The translations under genes and the position numbers were made by a program. Positions 53,001 to 60,479 of a stretch of DNA of 64,000 bases are shown one piece after another (positions within the stretch are counted from its first letter, which is position 1; the number at the start of each line of letters is the position of its first letter). The stretch is taken from positions 62,001-126,000 of the forward strand of contig CAZAAW010000004.1 of NCBI GenBank assembly GCA_964483325.1, written 5' to 3'. Below the pieces are notes generated by a model that saw only the letters and a list, made by a program, of their open reading frames with translations, was not told where the DNA came from and ran no database searches. The DNA is from CAZAAW01 sp964483325. Lineage in GTDB: Bacteria > Pseudomonadota > Alphaproteobacteria > Rhizobiales > Kaistiaceae.

Positions 53001-53956
53001 TTGCCGGCGCCGGCGACGTGCGCGACACGATCCTGCGCTCGCCGCTCGGCCGCGTCGTGCCGACCGGCGACGTCTCGGCCATGGCCGAGGCGATCGCCGC
53101 GCTGCTCGAGACCGTCGACACGGAACCGCGGGCCCGCACGCGCGCCGCGCAGCAATACCGCGCCGGCACGGCACCCTTCGCCGACTATGCTTTCGGCTTG
53201 CTGCAGGACCTCGATCCTCAGTTGCAGCGGGTTTCCGTGGTGCTGCCGGCCAAGACCGTCCCGGCAACGCTCGGAGCCATGGTCGCCGGAATCATGGCCC
53301 AGACCTATCCGGTCTTCGAGACCATCATCGCCGGCGAGCCGACGCCGGAGGCGCGCGAGGCGGCACAGGCGGCGGCGTCCGGACGCTGGATGGAGTCCGT
53401 CCCCTCCCGCATCGCTGCCCGGCCCGGCCCGGCGCAATGGGCGGACATGCTGAACATCGCCCGCGGCGACTTCCTGTGGCTGCCCGGGACCGAGCCGGCG
53501 CCGTCGGTGCTCGCCGCGCTTGCCGGCGCCATGACGAGCCCGGACGTCGCCTTCGCCTTCTGGAAACCGCCGGCCGGCGCAGCCTCCGACAAGCCTGCCG
53601 CCGTCGAACTTGTCGAGGACACGGCAAGTTTCGCCCGCCGGCATCTCGCCACCGGCAATGCCGTGGCAGGCGCCTCGGTGCTGTGGCGGCGTTCCGCTCT
53701 CGTCGAGGCATTGCAGCGCGCCGGCGCCGACCTGCCGCGCTTCCGCCGTCATGCCGATTGGCGCCTCTATGCGGAGGCCTGCACTGCTCCCGGCCAGGTT
53801 GCACATAACGATGCGGAACCGCAGGCGAAGCCGCGGGATGCCGCTGCCGACGCCGAGACAGCGGCGATCGGCAAATGGATAAAGGACAACTTCCCCGAGA
53901 AGAAGCCGCGCTCGCGCGCTGCCAAACCGGCAGCAGCAGACCGCCGCGGCCATTGA
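50096..53956 (+). CDS. Multidomain WbsX-type glycan-synthesis protein with N-terminal FDxxWY repeats
   Basis: 1286 residues from a GTG at 50096 with a poor ribosome site. Residues about 100-290 hold five repeats of roughly 48-50 residues (LFDPDWYSRTYRDV, HFDPAWYVDRYPDS, YFDTSWYRRRYLRA, VFDSSYYLKTNPDV, SFDVTYYGRRYLKH), each ending in an HYL-type segment. Residues about 331-660 are a WbsX (GH99-like) domain: KLVAFYLPQFHPFPENNLWW, TEWTNIARGTPRFAGHYQPR, WANENWTRRWDGSE, INAWNEWAEGAYLEPD. After it comes a GT4-like region (LVLGVGRGDLRHGIDHFAAL, ADALAVTARQDGLPSGLADI), then a GT2-like tail (VSVVLPAKTVPATLGAMVAG). Lys/Arg-rich end. Probably synthesises or modifies a cell-surface polysaccharide at the cytoplasmic face. 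Confidence 0.82.
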   Translation: MAKRTQSRSAGSLLGRLLNRPVPQPAEMPAATVAEPETAPEPVTVPEAPWPNPFRDAFGLHWGEVSHDGPGFAEPDQAPMRPAAPRIKRTPTAVPPDVMAELVDSGLFDPDWYSRTYRDVPSDLQEAIDHYATIGALEGRRPNPHFDPAWYVDRYPDSEDDGLVAIVHFLRIGETQSRPPNAYFDTSWYRRRYLRAFPSVNSLGHYLQHRTSGDYDPNPVFDSSYYLKTNPDVARAGGDPLEHFLKQGYREGRDPSPSFDVTYYGRRYLKHDPGANPMIHYLETGRLAGHSTTADSAEDAFPAGEIRRFSSPGPYFEPIQSGIVGSATPLAKLVAFYLPQFHPFPENNLWWGEGFTEWTNIARGTPRFAGHYQPRIPRDFGFYDLRQPGVMERQIEAARNAGIHGFCFYYYNFNGHRLLERPLDDFLQDRGRDFPFCIMWANENWTRRWDGSETELLMKQDYSPSDADALIDDIARYFRDPRYIRVGGRPLFFIYRAGIIPEVKRTMANWRELFRKRHGEEPLILITQTFTDHDPNDFGADGAIEFPPHRVVTTINPINAELNVFDPALSAVVYRYHDVARVSLSMPVPPYPLIRTLFPAWDNDARRQGRGLTTIESTPAKYQDWLDGLITFARDNPTWDESFVFINAWNEWAEGAYLEPDVHFGAAYLNATARAVIGEGRRNRRYPALLVTADLSEGEDQKALLFLAQTLRAGFGCDVRLLAGGAGPMRGRFAEVTRTTIADTGPAFTAAIARLKHEGIDAAILNGVAAAHLLPDLQEGHLKVLCNVVESPTGIRAADLGARATEVAAEADIVVLPSEETRTAFETAFGTIVNRTSLRAPGPTRTIEPATPHTRAALRKTYGLPARTRLVLGVGRGDLRHGIDHFAALATALAARRPDICCLWIGAIDTQTRIWLERDAGDRLRFAPTDADLAELVASADALAVTARQDGLPSGLADILAAGLPTVGFAGAGDVRDTILRSPLGRVVPTGDVSAMAEAIAALLETVDTEPRARTRAAQQYRAGTAPFADYAFGLLQDLDPQLQRVSVVLPAKTVPATLGAMVAGIMAQTYPVFETIIAGEPTPEAREAAQAAASGRWMESVPSRIAARPGPAQWADMLNIARGDFLWLPGTEPAPSVLAALAGAMTSPDVAFAFWKPPAGAASDKPAAVELVEDTASFARRHLATGNAVAGASVLWRRSALVEALQRAGADLPRFRRHADWRLYAEACTAPGQVAHNDAEPQAKPRDAAADAETAAIGKWIKDNFPEKKPRSRAAKPAAADRRGH

Positions 53957-54033
53957 CGGTCGCCCAATTTGGTGCTGTGCAAATTGAGTCGATAGCGACC
54001 TAAGCATGGCCGGTCGCACAGGAGATCGCTGAC

Positions 54034-56079
54034 ATGAGTGCGCGGAGTTCAATGCGGGCGCTGCTGACGCTCGTTGGCATGGCGACGGCTTCCGCTGCGC
54101 TGGCGCAGGCCCCCGCGGCGCCAGCCCCGGACAGCTATGTCGGGCATCTGATCGAGACCGCCCGCACGCTGCTGGAGCCCGGCGACACGCGCGACCCAGC
54201 ACGCGCCTCGCGCGCCCTCGACGAAGCCGCGCAGATCGGCGACCCCGATGCGATGGAGATGCTGGCGGATCTCTATATGCGCGGCGACGGCGTCGATGCC
54301 GATCCGGCCCGCGCCGAGGAACTGCTGCTGCGCGCCGCGAGCCTCGGCCGGACCAGGACGGCAAGCTTCGCGCTTGGCATGCTCTACAACCAGCCGGGGC
54401 CCCTGCACAGCCCGGCCAAGGCAAGCGTTTCCTTCGATACGGCGGCAGCGGCCGGCAATTCCGCGGCCATGGTCGAGCTCGCCCGGCTGCTGATCGCCGG
54501 CGGCGACGTGCCCGTCGACCTGCCGCGGGCGCGGCAGCTCGTGACCTCCGCCATCGCCAATGACGAGGTCGCCAGCGGTGCCGAAGTCCTCGGCGACATC
54601 CTGCGAATGCCCGGCCCGGATCAGAAGCTCTGGCAGGCAGCCGCTGCCTACCGCCGCGCCGCCGATGCCGGCAACGCCGACGCCATGCTGAAGCTCGCCA
54701 GCATGGTGGCCGTCGGCCAGGGCTACGCCCGCAGTCCCATCCTGGCGCAGCGCCTGATCGAAACGGCGATCGCCTCCGGCCATGAGAGCGCCGGCCTCGA
54801 GGCGCTTGGCGACTTCTACATGCTGCCGGCCGAGTTTCACGAGGAGAAGCTGGCGGCCGAGGCCTATGAGAAGGCCGCCGATGCCGGCAACGGCGCCGCC
54901 ATGCTCAAGCTGGCGGCCCTCTATGTCGACGGCCGCGGCGTGACGGCCAGCTTCAGCCGCGCCCGCCAGACGATCAACCGCGCCATCGATGCGGGCGAGG
55001 TCGCCGCCGGCTCGCGCATGCTGGGCGACCTCTACCGGGCGCCCGGTCCCAACCAGGATTTCGACGCCGCCGCAAAGGCCTATCAGGCCGCCGCCGATGC
55101 CGGCGACACCACCTCCATGGTGCGGCTGGCGCACATGCTGTGGTCGAAGACGGAGCTGCCGGTCGACTACAGCCGTGCCACGTTGCTGCTGGAGCAGGCG
55201 ATCAGCGCCGGCGATTTCGCGGCCGCCGGCGAGGAGATGGGCGATCTCTACATCGCCAGCGACATCAACCGCGCCATCGGCGGCTACCAGAAGGCCGCCG
55301 ACGCCGGCAACGCCTCGGCGGCGATAAAGCTGGCGCGCATCTTCATGGGCACCGACGCCGGCGAGCCGCGCTTTGCCGACGCGGAGAAGCTCCTGCAGCG
55401 CGCTGCCGATGCCGGCTCCGCCGACGCGTGGGAAGCTCTCGGCGATCTCCGCCAGACCGAAGGCAGCCCCCTCCACGACGTCAACGGCGCGGCATCCGCC
55501 TATGGCAAGGCGGCCGCCGCCGGCAGCGCCGCGGCGGCCGGCAAGCTGGCGGTGATGCTGGCCGATCGCAAGGATCTGCCGGCCGACTATGACCGGGCGA
55601 TAGGGCTGTTCCGGCAGGCCGTGGCAGGCGGCGAAGTCATGCCGTCGGCCGAATGGCTGGGCGGGCTTTATCTCAACTACCCGCCGCCCGGAAACCCGAA
55701 GGAAGCTCGGCATTATTTCGAGATCGCCGCCGAGGCCGGCAGCGGCCGGGCCGATCTCGAAGTGGCGCGCCTGGCAAGCCCGGGCTATGCCGAGCCGGTC
55801 GAACGCCGGGTCATGGTCGACCATCTGCGCAGCGCCGCGGAGCGCATGGATCCCAAGCAGGTCGCCATCGCCATGATGCAGCTTGACGCCGACGCCCTGC
55901 TGGCGGCGACACAGCAGATGCTGGCCGATGCCGGCTTGCGCGTCGCGGTCGACAGCCAGCACGGGCCGCAGACCCGCAATGCCATCGCCACCTTCTGCAA
56001 GCGCCGGCAGCTCTCCTGCGAGACGACCTTCATCACGCTCGAGCTGCTCGAGGCGCTGCTGACCGACCGGCGCGCTTGA
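54034..56079 (+). CDS. Secreted Sel1-repeat (TPR-like) protein
   Basis: 681 residues, CAGGAG upstream of the ATG. Signal peptide TLVGMATASAALAQAPAAPA. Then about fourteen helical repeats of 36-40 residues with the Sel1 pattern (AAAYRRAADAGNADAMLKLA, AYEKAADAGNGAAMLKLAAL). The C-terminus, VAVDSQHGPQTRNAIATFCK, resembles a peptidoglycan-binding-like module. Comparable proteins (AlgK, ExoR-like) act as periplasmic scaffolds for polysaccharide export, which fits the setting. Confidence 0.87.
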   Translation: MSARSSMRALLTLVGMATASAALAQAPAAPAPDSYVGHLIETARTLLEPGDTRDPARASRALDEAAQIGDPDAMEMLADLYMRGDGVDADPARAEELLLRAASLGRTRTASFALGMLYNQPGPLHSPAKASVSFDTAAAAGNSAAMVELARLLIAGGDVPVDLPRARQLVTSAIANDEVASGAEVLGDILRMPGPDQKLWQAAAAYRRAADAGNADAMLKLASMVAVGQGYARSPILAQRLIETAIASGHESAGLEALGDFYMLPAEFHEEKLAAEAYEKAADAGNGAAMLKLAALYVDGRGVTASFSRARQTINRAIDAGEVAAGSRMLGDLYRAPGPNQDFDAAAKAYQAAADAGDTTSMVRLAHMLWSKTELPVDYSRATLLLEQAISAGDFAAAGEEMGDLYIASDINRAIGGYQKAADAGNASAAIKLARIFMGTDAGEPRFADAEKLLQRAADAGSADAWEALGDLRQTEGSPLHDVNGAASAYGKAAAAGSAAAAGKLAVMLADRKDLPADYDRAIGLFRQAVAGGEVMPSAEWLGGLYLNYPPPGNPKEARHYFEIAAEAGSGRADLEVARLASPGYAEPVERRVMVDHLRSAAERMDPKQVAIAMMQLDADALLAATQQMLADAGLRVAVDSQHGPQTRNAIATFCKRRQLSCETTFITLELLEALLTDRRA

Positions 56080-56131
56080 GCGCCGCGCCAGGCCCCGACC
56101 ATCTCCCCGCGACTATCAAGGATCCGGAACA

Positions 56132-57097
56132 ATCAGCAGCAAGCGTCTCGTCCTGCATATCGGCGTCCACAAGACGGGATCGACGGCCATCCAGTATTAC
56201 CTGTGGCGCAACGCGGCGGCGCTGCGCCGCCGCGGCGTGCTCTATCCCCTGGCCGGCCGTCCCCAGAATCCGGATATCGCCTATGGCCATCACGAGATCG
56301 CCTGGGCGCTGCTCGGCCATGGCGAGGTCGGCCCCGATGTGCTGACCCATCTCTCCACCGAGATCTTTGCCACCGATGCCCACACGATCATCCTCAGCTC
56401 GGAGGAATTCGACCGGCTGAACGACGCGCAGGTGGCAAAGCTCGCTTCGTTCTTCCCTGCCGAGACACAGGTGGTGATGTTCTACCGCCGCCAGTCCGAC
56501 ATCGTGCAGGGGCTGTATGGAACGGAGATCGTTTCCATCGGCAATCAGGACAGCATCGAGGCCTTCATCGCCGGCTTCACCAGCGAGCTCCATTTCGACC
56601 GCCTGGCGCAGCGATGGGCCGCCCATGTCGGCGCCGGCAACGTCCTGGCGCGGGCCTATGACCGCCGGACATTTCCCGACGGCGACATCGTGCCGGCCTT
56701 TCTCGATCTCATCGGGCTGGGCGGATACAGGCCCCTGCCCGAGGGTCCGAATTTCAATGTCAGCCTGCCCTGGTACGCCGCCCGAACGGTCCAGCGCATG
56801 TGGGCCCTGGGCTGGCCGCCATCCCTGATCCAGCAGGCGACATACGCCTTGGGGCGGCTGAAGGGTCCCTCGGCCAATGCCGCCGATTTCATGCTGCCTT
56901 CGGCGGTGGCGGCCTTCGATGCCTCCTTTGCCGAGTCCAATGCGGCCTTTCAGGCCGCCTTCGCCGCGGATCAGCCGGCAATAGTGCCGGCACCGCCGCG
57001 CAGCGACGCCGACTGGCTTGCCGCCCATCGCGAGCCCTATGGCGACCTGCGCCTGTTGACCGAAACCCTTACCGAAGCGTTACAACAACTGCCGTAG
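56132..57097 (+). CDS. Sulfotransferase-like protein with apparent non-canonical (ATC) start
   Basis: The frame encodes RLVLHIGVHKTGSTAIQYYL, the 5'-phosphosulfate-binding loop of sulfotransferase-like proteins, then QVVMFYRRQSDIVQGLYG (the 3'-phosphate region) and SIEAFIAGFTSELHFDRLAQ. This loop lies before the first ATG/GTG/TTG codon available (GTG at 56237), and the frame upstream has a stop at 56060 with no standard start after it. The ATC at 56132 follows AAGGA by 9 bases and would give 321 residues. Could transfer sulfate to the glycan, or be a glycan-acceptor protein without that activity. Confidence 0.7.
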   Translation: MSSKRLVLHIGVHKTGSTAIQYYLWRNAAALRRRGVLYPLAGRPQNPDIAYGHHEIAWALLGHGEVGPDVLTHLSTEIFATDAHTIILSSEEFDRLNDAQVAKLASFFPAETQVVMFYRRQSDIVQGLYGTEIVSIGNQDSIEAFIAGFTSELHFDRLAQRWAAHVGAGNVLARAYDRRTFPDGDIVPAFLDLIGLGGYRPLPEGPNFNVSLPWYAARTVQRMWALGWPPSLIQQATYALGRLKGPSANAADFMLPSAVAAFDASFAESNAAFQAAFAADQPAIVPAPPRSDADWLAAHREPYGDLRLLTETLTEALQQLP

Positions 57098-57301
57098 AAT
57101 GCTCATGCGCGGTCCGACTTCCTTCACCTGGCGGTGTTAACCGTACCCACTGACCCCGGCTGCCGGTCGCCGGCCGCAAGTTTCCACTGCCATTGAGTTG
57201 GATTAGATTGAATTCCCGAGAGATAGGGCCGCAATCCGGACTTTCCGGCCGGCGGACATCCGGTTTCCCGGCAGCAGACCGAAGATGGGCCTGATTCCGC
57301 C

Positions 57302-59434
57302 GTGTTGCATCTGAATCCCTCGCAGCCCCCCGAGCCGGACACGCAGCGCTTCGATGTCGTCCATGCGGCGGATCTGACCCGGCCCGGCAACGATACGCTG
57401 CGCATCGCCCGCGAGGCGGCCGTCCAGCATGCGGCCGGCCTCAGCGTCGGGCTGCTGCACCTGCCCTTCAGCACCGGCGGGCGCATCGCGCCGGATCTCC
57501 AGCGCTGCACGCGGCTCGGCGACGCCGATCCCGTCAATCCGAACAGGCCGGTGCGCGCCCGGCTCCTGGTCCTCAACGCAGCCTTTGCCGGACAGCAGAT
57601 GCCGGCGGCGCTGCGGCAGGTGACCGCCGACCGGACCGTGATCCTCGTCGACCGCGCCCCGCAGAACAAACTGCCTGCCGAACGCTGGTTTTCCGGCAAC
57701 GTAACATGGGCGCCCACGGATGCAGCCGTGCGCGGCGCCCTCGCCCCGCTCGCCGGCGACCTGCTGGACGCGGCCGACTGGCCGATCCCGGCCGCCACGG
57801 CCGATCCGGAGGTCACCGACCGCGGCTTCGAGAGGCTGCCGGTCATCGGCACGCTGGCGGAGGAGGATGGCTGGCCGGACGACCGCGACACGCTGGCCCG
57901 GCTCTATCCTCTTGACGGCTCGCTTGACGTGAAGCTGCTCGGGCCGCTGCCGAAGCGGCTGACCGCCGGCTGGCGGACGACCGGCTGGGACATTCTCGAC
58001 AGCGGCGACATTTCCGTCGAGCGCTTCCTGGCAAAGCTCGACATCTTCGCCTTCTACCCCGCCAGGGCGGACGCGGCGGTGCCGCTGGCGACGATCGCTG
58101 CGGCCATGGCGGCCGGCAAGGTCGTGGTGCTGCCCTCCTCGCTGCGCAGCCGGTTCGGCTCCGGCGCCATCTATTGCGAAGCCGGCGAAGTCGGCGAAAC
58201 GATCCGCCGGCTGGTCCTTGATCCCGTCATCCTGCGCGTCGTCCGCCGCGCCGCCCTCCGCCACGCGACAGTGGCTTTCTCGCCTAATGCCTATCGCACG
58301 CGGATGGAAGACCTTCTCGGCCTCGCCATGCCGGAGCCGGCGACGCCGACACTGTTCCGCGGCCGGCGGCGCCCGCGGGCGCTGTTCCTCTCGGCCAACG
58401 GCACCGGCATGGGCCATGTCGCGCGCCAGCTCGCCATTGCCCGGCGCGCTTCCGGGCTCGACCCGGTCTTCGTGACCATGACGCCGACCGTGGACATCGT
58501 CCGCGCCTTCGGCTTTGCCGCCGAATATCTGCCGAGCCACGGCTATATCGGTGCCGATCTGGCGCAATGGGATGCCTGGTACCGCACCGAGCTCGGCTTC
58601 CTGATCGACGCCCATGCGGCCGAGCTCGTGGTGTTCGACGGCAATTATGCGACGCCGGGCCTCGTCGGCGCCGTGGGCTCGCGCGGCAATTGCCGCCTCG
58701 CCTGGATCCGGCGCGGCATGACCGGCAAGGCGACGATCCCGCACCTTGAGACGGCGGGCTATTTCGACCTCATCATCGAGCCGGGCGAACTGGCCGAGGA
58801 ACGCGATACCGGCATCACCGCGCAGCGGCGATCGGAAGTCCTGATGGTCGACCCGATCCGGCTGCTGGAGGCCGACGACCTGCTGCCACGCGCCGAAGCC
58901 GCCGCCATGCTCGGCCTCGACCCGCGCAAGCCGGCCGTGCTGGTGCAGCTCGGCTCCGGCACCAATCGCGACATCATCGTCCTCGCCAACCGCATCATCG
59001 GCGAGCTGTCGCGCATCCCCGATCTGCAGATCGTCATGGCCGAATGGTCGATCGCCTCGGTGCCCCTGTCGCTGTGGCCGAATGTGCGGGTCATGACGGG
59101 CTTCCCGTTCAGCCAGTATTTCCGCGCCTTCGATTTCTCCATAGCTGCGGCCGGCTACAATACCTTCCATGACGTCATCGCCTTCGAGCTGCCGACCATC
59201 TTCGTCCCCAACACGGCCCCGGGTATGGACGACCAGGCAGCCCGGGCGGAATTCGCGCAGGACATGGGCATGGCGCTGTCGCTGACCCCGGAGCGGTTCG
59301 AGGAGCTGGGAGCGATGATCAAGGTCCTGATGACCGAGCCGGCGCGCGAGTTCATCCGCTCCAACTGCCGCAGCAGCCTCATCCGCAACGGTGCCGCCGC
59401 AGCCGCCAGCGCGCTGACGGAGCTGGCGGCGTGA
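57302..59434 (+). CDS. Two-domain glycosyltransferase (GT4-like plus GT28/MurG-like)
   Basis: 710 residues from a GTG at 57302. N-terminal half (about 15-330) is a GT4-like GT-B fold (AVPLATIAAAMAAGKVVVLP, GAIYCEAGEVGETIRRLV). The C-terminal half is a second GT-B: ALFLSANGTGMGHVARQLAI, VVFDGNYATPGLVGAVGSRG, VLVQLGSGTNRDIIVLANRI, and AAGYNTFHDVIAFELPTIFV, as in MurG/UDP-glycosyltransferases. Two sugar-transfer domains in one chain may add consecutive residues. ATGA-type overlap with the next gene. Confidence 0.83.
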   Translation: MLHLNPSQPPEPDTQRFDVVHAADLTRPGNDTLRIAREAAVQHAAGLSVGLLHLPFSTGGRIAPDLQRCTRLGDADPVNPNRPVRARLLVLNAAFAGQQMPAALRQVTADRTVILVDRAPQNKLPAERWFSGNVTWAPTDAAVRGALAPLAGDLLDAADWPIPAATADPEVTDRGFERLPVIGTLAEEDGWPDDRDTLARLYPLDGSLDVKLLGPLPKRLTAGWRTTGWDILDSGDISVERFLAKLDIFAFYPARADAAVPLATIAAAMAAGKVVVLPSSLRSRFGSGAIYCEAGEVGETIRRLVLDPVILRVVRRAALRHATVAFSPNAYRTRMEDLLGLAMPEPATPTLFRGRRRPRALFLSANGTGMGHVARQLAIARRASGLDPVFVTMTPTVDIVRAFGFAAEYLPSHGYIGADLAQWDAWYRTELGFLIDAHAAELVVFDGNYATPGLVGAVGSRGNCRLAWIRRGMTGKATIPHLETAGYFDLIIEPGELAEERDTGITAQRRSEVLMVDPIRLLEADDLLPRAEAAAMLGLDPRKPAVLVQLGSGTNRDIIVLANRIIGELSRIPDLQIVMAEWSIASVPLSLWPNVRVMTGFPFSQYFRAFDFSIAAAGYNTFHDVIAFELPTIFVPNTAPGMDDQAARAEFAQDMGMALSLTPERFEELGAMIKVLMTEPAREFIRSNCRSSLIRNGAAAAASALTELAA

Positions 59435-60474
59435 ACGCCGGCGGCAGGCCATCGGCCGGCATGCGCATGGCCCGGCTCGTCGCCGGGGCCCGCTCTGCCG
59501 CGTCGCAGGAGGAGGAGCAGGCCGAGATCCGCCGGCTGCGGGAACGCGTGCAGTTCCTCTACCGGATGATCGAGGGCCTGACGGGCGTGCTGCGCGCGGT
59601 GGGCGAGCGCGCCGGCCTGCCGCCGCCGACCGTCGTCGTGCCGCAGCTGCGCGAACCGGTGCCGGCCCCGGTCGTCCCGGCGCCGCCGCCGCCGATCGCC
59701 TCGGAGAGCTGGTGGCCGCTGGGCAGCACGCCGGAGACGCCGTTGGTGCCAGCTCCCGGCAATGCCAGCTTCGCCCTCACCGACGCCACCGTGACGGCCG
59801 TATCGGTCTTCGGCCGGCGCGGCGCCGACCTCGACCGCATCGTCGGCACCATCAGCGAGCGCCAGCGCGACACGCAGAACATGCTGCCGGTGTTCCTGAC
59901 CGACTCGTCCGACTTCGACGCCTTCAAGCGCCGCGGCTTCATCTTCGAGTACTTCCCCGAGGAGGTTTACGGCAGCGGCGAGATGCGCCGCCGCAATGCC
60001 CGCACCATCGCCCGGCTGCGCCTCCTCGAGCTCAAGTGGAACTTCGCCGCGACGATCCATCTGGACGCCGCCGAGCCGGCCGATGCCGCCGCCACCAGCC
60101 CCCGCAATGTCATCGACCTGCCGCGGCGGGGCGAAGCGGCAGCGTCCCCCGGCCGGACATCCCGGAAGAAAGGCCCGTCGGCCAGGAAGGCAGGGGACGG
60201 ACGCATGAAGGAAAGCAGCAGCCCGCAGCCGGGGCGCGGCAAGGCCGCCGCCGTATCGGACAAGGACGTCGAACTGGTCCGCGCCAGCGGCCTCTTCGAC
60301 GAGGCTTGGTATCTGGAGCGCTACCCCGACGTCGCCGCGGCCGGCATCGATCCGGTCCGGCACTATCTGGAGACCGGCGCCGCCGAAGGACGCGACCCCA
60401 GCCCGTTGTTCAACACGCGCTTCTACGCCGGCCAGATGGCGGCGGACAGCGAGGCCGCCGGCAGCAAGGCGTAA
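59431..60474 (+). CDS. Unknown protein with one FDxxWY repeat, polysaccharide cluster
   Basis: 347 residues from a GTG at 59431, overlapping the previous stop by 4 bases. Region 25-60 is a coiled coil (EEEQAEIRRLRERVQFLYRM), then a Pro-rich linker, then an alpha/beta stretch ATVTAVSVFGRRGADLDRIV and PVFLTDSSDFDAFKRRGFIF resembling part of a GT or receiver fold, a basic linker (RTSRKKGPSARKAGDGRMKE), and finally VRASGLFDEAWYLERYPDVA with HYLETGAAEGRDPSPLF, one copy of the repeat found in the two large glycosyltransferases. No catalytic residues recognised; perhaps an assembly or regulatory subunit. Confidence 0.6.
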   Translation: MNAGGRPSAGMRMARLVAGARSAASQEEEQAEIRRLRERVQFLYRMIEGLTGVLRAVGERAGLPPPTVVVPQLREPVPAPVVPAPPPPIASESWWPLGSTPETPLVPAPGNASFALTDATVTAVSVFGRRGADLDRIVGTISERQRDTQNMLPVFLTDSSDFDAFKRRGFIFEYFPEEVYGSGEMRRRNARTIARLRLLELKWNFAATIHLDAAEPADAAATSPRNVIDLPRRGEAAASPGRTSRKKGPSARKAGDGRMKESSSPQPGRGKAAAVSDKDVELVRASGLFDEAWYLERYPDVAAAGIDPVRHYLETGAAEGRDPSPLFNTRFYAGQMAADSEAAGSKA

Positions 60475-60479
60475 GCGGC

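Noticed and set aside
54200..55700. Repetitive DNA
   Set aside because: These are Sel1 protein repeats in one continuous reading frame.
56076..56345. Plus-strand frame starting at a TTG as the start of the gene after the Sel1 gene
   Set aside because: Its translation (Ser/Arg-rich) has no family features, whereas the neighbouring frame encodes the conserved sulfotransferase-like loop.
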